In this document: positions 49,029 to 55,936 of the stretch, in pieces
Layout of the letters: each line of letters opens with the position of its first letter
Numbering within the stretch: the first letter of the stretch is position 1
Origin: Fodinicurvata sediminis DSM 21159
GTDB lineage: Bacteria > Pseudomonadota > Alphaproteobacteria > Kiloniellales > DSM-21159
Assembly: GCF_000420625.1 (NCBI RefSeq)
Contig: NZ_ATVH01000020.1
Location: 62,001-126,000, forward strand
Direction of reading: 5' to 3'
DNA: 64,000 nt
Program-made: the position numbers and the translations under genes
Notes under the pieces: generated by a model
The model's database searches: none
Told to the model about the DNA's origin: nothing
Seen by the model: only the letters and a program-made list of their open reading frames with translations

Positions 49029-50477
49029 TTACTCTGCGGCCATGACGGCCGGCCCTTCGGCCTTGGCCTTCAGGTGGCGGTCGATGGATTCGGCGGCATC
49101 GCGGCCGTCGCGGATGGCCCAGACCACCAGCGAGGCGCCGCGCATGATGTCGCCGGCGGCGAAGACGCCGTCCAGGTTCGACATCATGGTGCGATGATCC
49201 ACGCGCACCGTGCCCCAGTTGGTGGTTTCCAGCTCCGGTGCGTTGAACAGCACCGGCAGGTCCTCGGGATCGAAGCCCAGGGCCTTGATGACCATGTCGG
49301 CCTTCAGCGTGAAGTTGGAGCCCTCCACCGGCTGCGGGGTCTGGCGCCCGGTGGCGTCGGCCACGCCCAGATGCATGCGCACGGCGCGCACCTGCTCGAC
49401 GGTGTTGTCGCTGCCGTCGAAGGCCTCGGGGGCGGCCAGCCAGACGAACTCCACGCCCTCTTCCTCGGCATTGGCGACCTCGCGCTGCGAGCCCGGCATG
49501 TTCTTGCGGTCGCGGCGATAGAGGCACTTCACGGAGGTGGCGCCCTGGCGCACGGCGGTGCGCACGCAGTCCATGGCGGTGTCGCCGCCGCCGATCACCA
49601 CCACGTCGCGGCCTTCGGCATTCAGGGTGCCGTTGTCGAAATCCGGAACCTCGTCACCCAGGCCCTTGCGGTTCGAGGTGATCAGGTAGTCCAGTGCCGG
49701 GAAGACGTTCTGCAGCCCGGCGCCCGGCAGCTTCACGTCGCGCGCCTTGTAGACGCCGGTGGCCAGCAGGACGGCGTCATGCCTGGCGCGCAGCTCGCCC
49801 AGGCTGGCATCGCGGCCCACCTCGAAATTCAGGCGGAATTCCACGCCGGCATCGGCGATCAGGCGGCTGCGCCGTTCGACGACCTCCTTCTCCAGCTTGA
49901 AGTTGGGGATGCCATAGATCATCAGGCCGCCGGCCCGATCGTAGCGGTCGTAGATGGTGACTTGGTAGCCCTTGCGGCGCAGCTGCTCGGCGGCGGCCAT
50001 GCCGCCCGGCCCGGCGCCGACGATGCCGATGGACTGGTCGCGCTCGTGGGTCGGCTTGACCGGCTGGACCCAGCCTTCCTCCCAGGCGGTGTCGGTGATG
50101 TACTTCTCGACCTGGCCGATGGTGACCGTACCGTGGCCGGCCTGTTCGATGACGCAGTTGCCCTCGCACAGGCGGTCCTGGGGACAGATGCGCCCACAGA
50201 TCTCGGGGAAGTTGTTGGTGGCCTGGCTGACCTCGTAGGCCTCTTCCAGGCGGCCTTCCGCCGTCAGCATCAACCAGTCGGGGATGTTGTTGTGCACGGG
50301 GCAGTGCACCTGGCAGAAAGGCACGCCACACTGCGAACACCGCCCGGCCTGGTCGGCGGCGGAGTCCGGGTCGAACTCGTCGTAGATCTCCTCGAAATCC
50401 TCACTCCGCTCGGACGCGCTGCGCTTGTGCGGCATGCGCTGATCAAGGGAGACGAATTTCAGCATGCGATTCGGCAT
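49029..50477 (-). CDS. gltD: Glutamate synthase (NADPH) small subunit
   Basis: 482 residues from the ATG at 50477 with AGGA five bases before it; a further upstream ATG at 50561 lacks support. N-terminal 4Fe-4S cysteines: RCSQCGVPFCQVHCPVHN and CGRICPQDRLCEGNC. The FAD-binding motif is GIVGAGPGGMAAAEQL and the NADPH-binding motif is VVIGGGDTAMDCVRTA. It feeds electrons from NADPH to GltB. It is the first gene of the gltDB operon. Confidence 0.97.
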   Translation of the reverse strand: MPNRMLKFVSLDQRMPHKRSASERSEDFEEIYDEFDPDSAADQAGRCSQCGVPFCQVHCPVHNNIPDWLMLTAEGRLEEAYEVSQATNNFPEICGRICPQDRLCEGNCVIEQAGHGTVTIGQVEKYITDTAWEEGWVQPVKPTHERDQSIGIVGAGPGGMAAAEQLRRKGYQVTIYDRYDRAGGLMIYGIPNFKLEKEVVERRSRLIADAGVEFRLNFEVGRDASLGELRARHDAVLLATGVYKARDVKLPGAGLQNVFPALDYLITSNRKGLGDEVPDFDNGTLNAEGRDVVVIGGGDTAMDCVRTAVRQGATSVKCLYRRDRKNMPGSQREVANAEEEGVEFVWLAAPEAFDGSDNTVEQVRAVRMHLGVADATGRQTPQPVEGSNFTLKADMVIKALGFDPEDLPVLFNAPELETTNWGTVRVDHRTMMSNLDGVFAAGDIMRGASLVVWAIRDGRDAAESIDRHLKAKAEGPAVMAAE

Positions 50478-50891
50478 CGTTCCTGACTTTCCTGCTTTTT
50501 CCTGGGAGCCCGTTTTTGGCGGGCCGCCGGTCATCTTTGCGGCGGTTATAAGACATTTCATCCGCTTTGACGAGCAAAAATCATTATATAGGTCAGCAAT
50601 AGATAACTAAATGGCAGCTGGCATGGGCCGAAAGTGCAGCTTTTGTCAGGCTTCAAATAAACCATCGAGAATGGTAGTACCGAAACGAGACTAAATTTGT
50701 CGCTAGTAGGAAAAATCACGACGCCGCTCTTGCGTTCACGGGGGCGAACGCCCTATATGCGAATGCGCCGCGCGGTGCGATTGTGAATTCCAGACAAAGA
50801 CTGTATGATCCGCCCGCTTTCCGACAGGCGAATGCTTGGGGATGGCCGCGACGGCGCTTTTGCCTGAAAGAACAACGACAGAAACTTAGGT
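50478..50891. other. Divergent intergenic region between gltD and infA
   Basis: No gene seen. The gltDB promoter candidate is in the AT-rich part (50583-50611). The infA leader occupies the other side; no clear promoter for infA was picked. Confidence 0.5.
50583..50611 (-). promoter_or_regulatory. Candidate promoter of gltDB
   Basis: On the minus strand TTTAGT (50611-50606) and TATAAT (50588-50583) are 17 bp apart. The -10 is a perfect consensus while the -35 is weak, which is consistent with activator control. Confidence 0.5.
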
Positions 50892-51110
50892 ATGTCCAAA
50901 GAAGACCTGATGGAATTTCAGGGCACGGTTGCCGAACTGTTGCCCAACGCCATGTTCCGCGTGAAGCTGGACAACGGCCACGAAGTCCTGGCCCACACGG
51001 CCGGAAAGATGCGCAAGCACCGCATCCGCGTGTTGGCCGGTGACCGCGTCAACGTGGAAATGACGCCCTACGACCTGACCAAGGGCCGTATCACCTTCCG
51101 CTACAAGTAA
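50892..51110 (+). CDS. infA: Translation initiation factor IF-1
   Basis: 72 residues with the full-length IF-1 pattern [19 protein letters not shown] and [20 protein letters not shown]. An S1-like OB fold that binds the ribosomal A site during initiation. It is followed after 11 bp by maf. Confidence 0.98.
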   Translation: MSKEDLMEFQGTVAELLPNAMFRVKLDNGHEVLAHTAGKMRKHRIRVLAGDRVNVEMTPYDLTKGRITFRYK

Positions 51111-51121
51111 GGGGGCCGGCC

Positions 51122-51700
51122 GTGGCCGCTGCCCACTTCATTCTCGCCTCGGCTTCGCCGCGCAGGCGCGATCTGTTGCGTCAGATCGGCCTGCCACCGG
51201 ACGTGATCGACCCGGCCGACCTGGACGAGACGCCGTTGAAGGGCGAACTGCCCCCGGCCTATGCCAGGCGCATTGCGCGCGACAAGGCCGAGGCCGTGGC
51301 CGCCCGGCAACAGGGTGCATATGTCCTGGCCGCCGATACGGTGGTGGCCCTGGGCCGGCGCATCCTGCCCAAGCCGGCGGATATGGCGACGGCGCGCAGC
51401 TGCCTGGAAAAGCTCTCCGGCCGGCGCCACCGCGTGCTGGGCGGCATCACGCTGGTGCGCCCCGACGGCACGCTCTCCGAACGGCTGGTGACCACGGCGG
51501 TGCGCTTCAAGCGCCTGGATGAGATCGAGATCCAGGCCTATCTGGACTCCGGGGAGTGGGACGGCAAGGCCGGTGGCTATGCCATCCAGGGCTTTGCCGC
51601 CGCCTTCATCCCCTGGATTAACGGCTCCTACGACAATGTCGTGGGCCTGGCCGTGGATCAGGTCTGGAACCTCCTGAGGGGCGCGGGATACCGGCCGTGA
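51122..51700 (+). CDS. maf: Maf-like nucleotide pyrophosphatase
   Basis: 192 residues, GTG start at 51122 just after a GGGG site. ILASASPRRRDLLRQIG and LAADTVVALG are the nucleotide-binding and metal-binding motifs. The segment GGYAIQGFAAAFIPWINGSY is the third. Maf proteins remove pyrophosphate from dTTP, UTP or modified nucleotides. The stop overlaps the RNase start (GTGA). Confidence 0.93.
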   Translation: MAAAHFILASASPRRRDLLRQIGLPPDVIDPADLDETPLKGELPPAYARRIARDKAEAVAARQQGAYVLAADTVVALGRRILPKPADMATARSCLEKLSGRRHRVLGGITLVRPDGTLSERLVTTAVRFKRLDEIEIQAYLDSGEWDGKAGGYAIQGFAAAFIPWINGSYDNVVGLAVDQVWNLLRGAGYRP

Positions 51701-52851
51701 GCGGGCGGCTGCTGATCTCGTCCTGGCCGGGGGAAACCCGGATCGCCCGCCTGGACGCGCATGACGAGCTGACCTTCCTGCGCGTCCTGCGCGACGAACG
51801 CCCGCCCGCCCTGGACGACATCTACCTTGCGCGTGTGACGCGCCTGGACAAGGGGCTGAACGCCGCCTTTGTCGCGCTGGGCGAGGGGCAATCCGGCTTC
51901 CTGCCCCTGGGCAAGGCAGTGACGCGCCCGGACGAAGGCGCGGCCTTGACCCTGCGGGTGACTCGCGCGCCGGCCGAGGACAAGGGCGCCAAGCTGGCGC
52001 CGGCCCAAGTGGCGGTGCCCGCGGGCGTGAAGCCGCCCGCCTGCCTGCAGCGCGGCGAAGAGCTGACCGCCCTGGTGCGTGGCCTGGCACAGGCCGACGA
52101 CGAGATCATCTGTGACGACAGCGCGACCTGCAACGCCCTGAAGGCGGCGGGCCACCAAGTGACCCATCACAGGGGGCCGGGCCCGCTGTTCGACGCCGTC
52201 CTGGAGGCGGAGATCGAGGCCCTTCTTCTGCCCCAAGTGGCCCTGCCCGGGGGCGGCGGCCTGTTGATCGAGCCGGTGCGCACCCTGACCGCCATCGACG
52301 TGAACAGCGGCCGCCAGGACGGGCGCGGCGGCGCCCAGCGCAAGGCTCTGGAGGTCAATCTCGACGCCGCCGCCGAGATCGCCCGCCTGCTGCGCCTGCG
52401 CGACCTGTCGGGACGCATCGTGGTGGATTTCCTGGAGATGGCGGGCAAGCGCGAGCGCGAACAGCTGATGGAGGCCCTGCGCGCCGCCGTGGCCGACGAT
52501 CCCGAGCCGGTGCAGATCCAGCCGCTGAAGGGCAGCGGCCTGGCCGAGCTGACCCGGCGGCGCAGCCGCCAGCCCCTGCATGAAGTGCTCTGCATGCCGG
52601 TGGGGCCGGGCGGCTGTGGCTGGGCCAAGTCGGCAGTGACCCGGGCCTTCGAACTGGTCCGGGCAATCGATGCCTTGCCGCCCGCGCGCGGCCCTGGGGT
52701 CACGGTGACGCCCGCGGTCGGCCAGGCGCTGGACGGACCGGCGGCCGCCGCCCTGGCCCGGCTGGCCGAACGGCGCGGACGACAGCCGGATATTGCAATC
52801 CGCGCGGCGGACGCGCTAAACCGGGACGGCTATAGCCTGGAAGAGGGGTAG
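51697..52851 (+). CDS. Ribonuclease E/G family protein (short form)
   Basis: 384 residues with a GTG start inside the maf stop. The S1-like part includes GLNAAFVALGEGQSGFLPLG. Catalytic aspartates D201 in LTAIDVNSG and D244 in RIVVDFLEM are present, so the active site should be functional. The usual zinc-link CPxC is altered; only CMPVGPGGCG is seen. It is shorter than E. coli RNase G (about 489 residues). The last 68 bases are duplicated at 54931-54998, behind the inserted AbiE module. Confidence 0.88.
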   Translation: MSGRLLISSWPGETRIARLDAHDELTFLRVLRDERPPALDDIYLARVTRLDKGLNAAFVALGEGQSGFLPLGKAVTRPDEGAALTLRVTRAPAEDKGAKLAPAQVAVPAGVKPPACLQRGEELTALVRGLAQADDEIICDDSATCNALKAAGHQVTHHRGPGPLFDAVLEAEIEALLLPQVALPGGGGLLIEPVRTLTAIDVNSGRQDGRGGAQRKALEVNLDAAAEIARLLRLRDLSGRIVVDFLEMAGKREREQLMEALRAAVADDPEPVQIQPLKGSGLAELTRRRSRQPLHEVLCMPVGPGGCGWAKSAVTRAFELVRAIDALPPARGPGVTVTPAVGQALDGPAAAALARLAERRGRQPDIAIRAADALNRDGYSLEEG

Positions 52852-52867
52852 GCAGCCATGAGCGGCG
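52784..52867 (+). repeat. 84-bp direct repeat, left copy
   Basis: Starts AGCCGGATATTGCAATCC and ends at AGCCATGAGCGGCG. It is attached to the complete rng gene and carries a severed yacG start. Confidence 0.95.
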
Positions 52868-52887
52868 CTTTGTTCCATCTGACATGA
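52858..52887 (+). pseudogene. Severed yacG start codon region
   Basis: Within the left repeat copy the yacG start is preserved (ATGAGCGGCG) but then runs into insert sequence, encoding only MSGALFHLT before a stop. It is the original or duplicated 5' end of yacG; the complete gene starts at 55005. Confidence 0.75.
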
Positions 52888-52923
52888 TGATCTCCTCCTG
52901 GTCGGATCAGGTCGTCCACAGCA

Positions 52924-53838
52924 TCACGTCAAGGCTTGCCAAGGAAGTGACAGATAGAATCCGCGCACGACTGCGAAGCGTTCTTCAAAGGGCGGCAGAT
53001 CACCCAGTTCAAGCGCAAGCGACTCCCAGTCCTGCTCGGCGCGTCGATAAACTTCCGGATCATCCATTGATTCGGTCGTGGGCGTGATCCTCCGACTGCG
53101 GCATTTCTCGATCAGAGTGGTCAGGATGATCCTTCTGGCTTCATCATCGAGGTTCTGCCCCTCAACCAGGTAAGAGATATCGTAGATATCCTGACGTCGG
53201 TTCCGGTTTCGGATGGTTTGTTGCAACAGGGCCCGCAGTTTCTCCGCGATGACCTCATGCAACGTGAAGGCCCTTACAGCCACATTGGCGCCGGTGAGAT
53301 TGAGTTCCTGGAACGCATGGACCTGATCTCGAAAGCTGATTTCGAGATCAAGAACCCGTGGGGCTTTGCCATTTTCCAGTTTTTGCTCTTCGCCTGTTCC
53401 GCGTTTGGCAGAGCCGACACGGACCAGCAGGGCCGGGAAGCTGTGGTCTTCAAAGTCCTGAGGCCGCGGCATCTTCTTGACGGTCTGTACACGGCAGAGC
53501 AGATCCAGGTAACCGAGCCTGGTTGCCGTGCGGGGCAGCACAGCGTTGAGATCCTCGCCAATCCTGTCAGCGAGATCCGCGGGCTCAACCGTAGCGGTGA
53601 AATCCACGTCGGCTGTGACCCGACTGCTCTTGAAGGCAAGCGCCATGACGGCACCGCCCTTGAGTACAAGGGTGTCATGCAGACTGGGGGTCAGGCCGAT
53701 GGCGGCCAGGACGATCTCGGTTACCTGGCGATCCCGATAGAGGGTTGGGTCTGTTCTTGCCGTCTCGACCCAGGCTCGGACATCGACATCAACAATGTCC
53801 GGCGTTGGCGCGCGCTCTTCCGGATCGAGATCAGACAT
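52924..53838 (-). CDS. abiEii: AbiEii/AbiGii family nucleotidyltransferase toxin
   Basis: 304 residues. The nucleotidyltransferase core is TLVLKGGAVMALAF followed by the metal-binding DVDF in RVTADVDFTATV; the later motif VIAEKLRALLQQT then NRRQDIYDISYLV is typical of the AbiEii/MenT-like toxins. These transfer nucleotides to RNA or bind GTP to stop growth, giving abortive phage defence. The start overlaps the antitoxin gene by 8 bp (ATGTCTGA), so synthesis is coupled. GC is lower than the flanking genes. Confidence 0.88.
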   Translation of the reverse strand: MSDLDPEERAPTPDIVDVDVRAWVETARTDPTLYRDRQVTEIVLAAIGLTPSLHDTLVLKGGAVMALAFKSSRVTADVDFTATVEPADLADRIGEDLNAVLPRTATRLGYLDLLCRVQTVKKMPRPQDFEDHSFPALLVRVGSAKRGTGEEQKLENGKAPRVLDLEISFRDQVHAFQELNLTGANVAVRAFTLHEVIAEKLRALLQQTIRNRNRRQDIYDISYLVEGQNLDDEARRIILTTLIEKCRSRRITPTTESMDDPEVYRRAEQDWESLALELGDLPPFEERFAVVRGFYLSLPWQALT

Positions 53839-54712
53839 TCAGCGAGATCATCCACTTTTCAGAAAAGACAGGGGCATAGTCCGCTTCCGGATCCAGTTTC
53901 CGGGATCCACCCCTTTGCGCATACTGCTCCCAGTTGTGGATGAGGGGGTGCGAAATGTCCATGACCTCGGATAGGATGTAGCCGGCACGGACCTTTGCAA
54001 TCTTGCTCTCGAGCTGATCGACAGCCTCTACGATTTCAGGAATCCAGGCATCAGCTTCCCTTTCCCAGATATCAATGACATGGCGCATGCCGCCGCAGAG
54101 TTCTGGTTCTGTCAGCATGTCGGCAAAGGTCCGGCCGATGGAGGTGATGCGTGTCTGCTCTCCGCTTATGGCAACCGGTGTCGCCGGATGACTTGATTCG
54201 TGAAGGACCACGGGCCGGCGCCGGATGGTTGGATTGAAGCCGGGGCGAACGAGAAGTGGCCGCTCAGCCGTGGGGATATGAGACATATCCTTGCGCATTT
54301 TTTCATCGCGCAGCTGGGTCCAGAGTTTAGGTGTTGGTGTGGTGAGGTGGAGCGCCTTGGGGCTTCTGTCGGTGAGATTGTATCTCTGCATTGCAGAGAG
54401 ATGAGAGACATAAGCAAAGGGATCGGCCAGGCAGGCGACTTCTTCGGCCGAGCCGGCGCGTGTGGCTTCGATAACGCGCCAAACGTTGGAGCGGAAATCG
54501 GAATCCCTGGTAAGGACCTTGTTGTCTTCGAGCCGTTTTATGTCGCGCGATGTGCGCGATAGGCTCCATTCCTTTGGTATATATTTTAGAGGTGTTCCTT
54601 TCCTGGAACCTCTGGAGAAGAGTTCGTATCCGAGGAGAAAGATCTCGTAATAGGTGATGATCGGGAGGTCACGATCCAGGAGCGCCTGTTTGAAGGCGTC
54701 GTTGAATTTCAT
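53831..54712 (-). CDS. abiEi: AbiEi-family antitoxin and autoregulator
   Basis: 293 residues. The N-terminal part (residues 1-80, ITYYEIFLLGYELFSRG and SLSRTSRDIKRLEDNKVLTR) reads as a winged-helix DNA-binding domain. The middle has LADPFAYVSHLSAMQRYNLTD, a typical AbiEi stretch, and the C-terminal domain is alpha/beta. AbiEi proteins neutralise AbiEii and repress their own promoter. The ATG follows AAGGGAGGGTATAAA, so the ribosome binding site lies in the arm of a 43-bp palindrome. Confidence 0.85.
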   Translation of the reverse strand: MKFNDAFKQALLDRDLPIITYYEIFLLGYELFSRGSRKGTPLKYIPKEWSLSRTSRDIKRLEDNKVLTRDSDFRSNVWRVIEATRAGSAEEVACLADPFAYVSHLSAMQRYNLTDRSPKALHLTTPTPKLWTQLRDEKMRKDMSHIPTAERPLLVRPGFNPTIRRRPVVLHESSHPATPVAISGEQTRITSIGRTFADMLTEPELCGGMRHVIDIWEREADAWIPEIVEAVDQLESKIAKVRAGYILSEVMDISHPLIHNWEQYAQRGGSRKLDPEADYAPVFSEKWMISLNV

Positions 54713-54715
54713 TTT

Positions 54716-54758
54716 ATACCCTCCCTTATATGTCCTGAGGACATATAAGGGAGGGTAT
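54716..54758. promoter_or_regulatory. 43-bp palindrome overlapping the abiE promoter and ribosome binding site
   Basis: Arms 54716-54736 and 54738-54758 are exact inverse copies (21 bp each) around one central base. The sequence contains the core TATGTCCTGAGGACATA. It begins 3 bases before the abiEi start codon on the minus strand and covers the ribosome binding site and the -10. It is probably the operator for AbiEi and may also form an RNA hairpin that hides the site. Confidence 0.85.
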
Positions 54759-54770
54759 TATCTTTGTCAA
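54742..54770 (-). promoter_or_regulatory. Candidate abiE operon promoter
   Basis: TTGACA (54770-54765, perfect -35) and TATATG (54747-54742) are 17 bp apart on the minus strand. The -10 falls inside the palindrome, consistent with direct repression. Confidence 0.65.
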
Positions 54771-54807
54771 GTTACTTACGATCGTGCAACCTTGCATTGG
54801 TTGACAG

Positions 54808-54856
54808 ACAGTATCCCTTAGCTTATGTCCTCAGGACATAAGCTAAGGGATACTGT
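54808..54856. promoter_or_regulatory. 49-bp palindrome with the same core, upstream of the abiE promoter
   Basis: Arms 54808-54831 and 54833-54856 are exact inverse copies of 24 bp around one base, with core TATGTCCTCAGGACATA. It shares that core (apart from the central base) with the promoter palindrome 49 bp away, but its outer arms differ. I take it as a second operator site. Confidence 0.8.
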
Positions 54857-54930
54857 GCAAGACTTTTACACAGCAGCTTGCAGTTAACTGCACGCAATAG
54901 GGCCGGTTCTCAAGTTGACTGAATTGCAGT

Positions 54931-55014
54931 AGCCGGATATTGCAATCCGCGCGGCGGACGCGCTAAACCGGGATGGCTATAGCCTGGAAGAGGGGTAGGC
55001 AGCCATGAGCGGCG
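54931..55014 (+). repeat. 84-bp direct repeat, right copy
   Basis: Same as 52784-52867 apart from GGGATGG for GGGACGG. It supplies the ribosome binding site (GAAGAGGGGTAGG) and start codon of the intact yacG gene. Confidence 0.95.
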
Positions 55015-55292
55015 GTGACGACAGCGCAAGCGGCAAGAAGAACAGCGGTGCGGAGGCGGATGAGGCCAAGGTGATCTCGCTGCAGGCGCGCAAGCGCCAG
55101 GGGCGCAGCTGTCCCATCTGCAGCAAGCCGGAGGTCCAGGCCTATCGCCCCTTCTGCTCGGCCCACTGCAAGAACGTGGATCTGAACCGCTGGCTGGGCG
55201 AGCGCTATCGCATTCCCACCGAGGAGGCACCCGACAGCCTGCCCGCCGGCGGCCATGAGGACGACGACGATCCTGGCCCGCAGAGTGCGTGA
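55005..55292 (+). CDS. yacG: DNA gyrase inhibitor / zinc-finger protein YacG
   Basis: 95 residues. The four-cysteine zinc site is CPICSKPEVQAYRPFCSAHC, followed by the conserved DLNRWLGERYRIP. The N-terminal 35 and C-terminal 20 residues are low-complexity tails. YacG binds GyrB and inhibits gyrase. The first bases are within the right 84-bp repeat. The position after the RNase and before tRNA-Phe is the usual alphaproteobacterial one. Confidence 0.93.
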   Translation: MSGGDDSASGKKNSGAEADEAKVISLQARKRQGRSCPICSKPEVQAYRPFCSAHCKNVDLNRWLGERYRIPTEEAPDSLPAGGHEDDDDPGPQSA

Positions 55293-55435
55293 GAGCGGCC
55301 GCGAGCATTTTCTCCGGCAGGACGCGGATAAAAATCCGTCCCGGCTCTGGACAGAACCCGCCTCTTCTCCTATAAGCCCGAACTGCCCGCTGCATTCGGG
55401 ATGCGCCAACCGCCCGACGAGACCCGCAGCCCGGC

Positions 55436-55511
55436 GCCCAGGTAGCTCAGTTGGTAGAGCATGCGACTGAAAATCGCAGTGTCGGTGGTTCGATTCCGCC
55501 CCTGGGCACCA
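55436..55511 (+). tRNA. tRNA-Phe (anticodon GAA)
   Basis: A complete 76-nt cloverleaf. Acceptor GCCCAGG pairs with CCTGGGC, the discriminator is A and the CCA is encoded. The anticodon stem GCGAC/ATCGC encloses CTGAAAA, giving anticodon GAA. The T arm contains GGTTCGATTCC. The region just after it holds an IS remnant and the defence island, as is common for tRNA-linked insertion sites. Confidence 0.97.
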
Positions 55512-55550
55512 CCTGCTTCACAGAAAATCAAGCTGAAACAAGCGCTTATG

Positions 55551-55676
55551 GGCTCTTCCCCATGAACGGGGGATGGGTATCCATCAGACCCGGTTAATTA
55601 CACCATTCCATCCGGCTCTTCCCCATGAACGGGGGATGGGTATCCATCAGACCCGGTTAATTACACCATTCCATCC
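55551..55676 (+). repeat. Two perfect 63-bp tandem repeats containing an ISL3-like end
   Basis: Unit 1 is 55551-55613 and unit 2 is 55614-55676, identical. Each begins GGCTCTTCCCCATGAACGGG, which resembles ISL3-family terminal inverted repeats (GGCTCTT). Each also carries the last codons of the transposase frame on the minus strand. Confidence 0.9.
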
Positions 55677-55814
55677 GCAGAGGGCTAGGACCCTCATCCG
55701 GTAATTCTGGAAATTCCTGAAGCCGAAGACGCAGCGCGAGATCATCTCCATCTTGGTATGGAAGCCCACGGTGACGTCGTTGGATTTGGAAAACCGCCAC
55801 ATGCGGCTACGCGT
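55647..55814 (-). pseudogene. C-terminal fragment of ISL3-family transposase
   Basis: On the minus strand the frame encodes SNDVTVGFHTKMEMISR and CVFGFRNFQNYRMRVLALCG before a stop at 55647-55649. This is the C-terminal signature of IS204/IS1001/IS1096/IS1165 (ISL3) transposases, as I recall the family. The upstream catalytic part is missing, so this is a remnant. Confidence 0.65.
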
Positions 55815-55936
55815 TCGTGCCCGGGATTCATGATTCTGGGGATTTCATCGCTCAGGAGACCAGAAAGAAAACGCAATAGTTGCAGATCTCTTTGTGCTTG
55901 CTAGGCTGAACCGCGCGCAACACGGAGGTTCCCTGC

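Larger units (their letters stand above)
52784..55014. mobile_element. AbiE toxin-antitoxin insertion bounded by 84-bp direct repeats
   Basis: The 84-bp segment at 52784-52867 recurs at 54931-55014 with one C/T difference that is silent in the rng frame. It spans the end of rng, the intergenic ribosome binding site and the first 10 bases of yacG. Between the copies lie 2063 bp holding only abiEi, abiEii and their control region, with visibly lower GC than the flanks. No integrase, transposase or obvious terminal inverted repeats are seen. The duplication leaves both host genes complete. The mechanism of entry is unknown. Confidence 0.75.
55551..55814 (-). mobile_element. ISL3-family insertion sequence remnant (one end)
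   Basis: Contains an ISL3-like terminal repeat, duplicated, and the 3' end of a transposase reading on the minus strand. The other end of the element and most of the transposase are absent before hsdR. Confidence 0.65.

Noticed and set aside
54801-54829. Plus-strand promoter (TTGACA with TATGTC) in the upstream abiE palindrome
   Set aside because: The -10 is poor and there is no gene in that direction before yacG, which is normally read from the infA-maf-rng transcript.
55551-55676. The 63-bp double repeat as a CRISPR array
   Set aside because: The two units are adjacent without spacers, and they carry an IS end and transposase codons.
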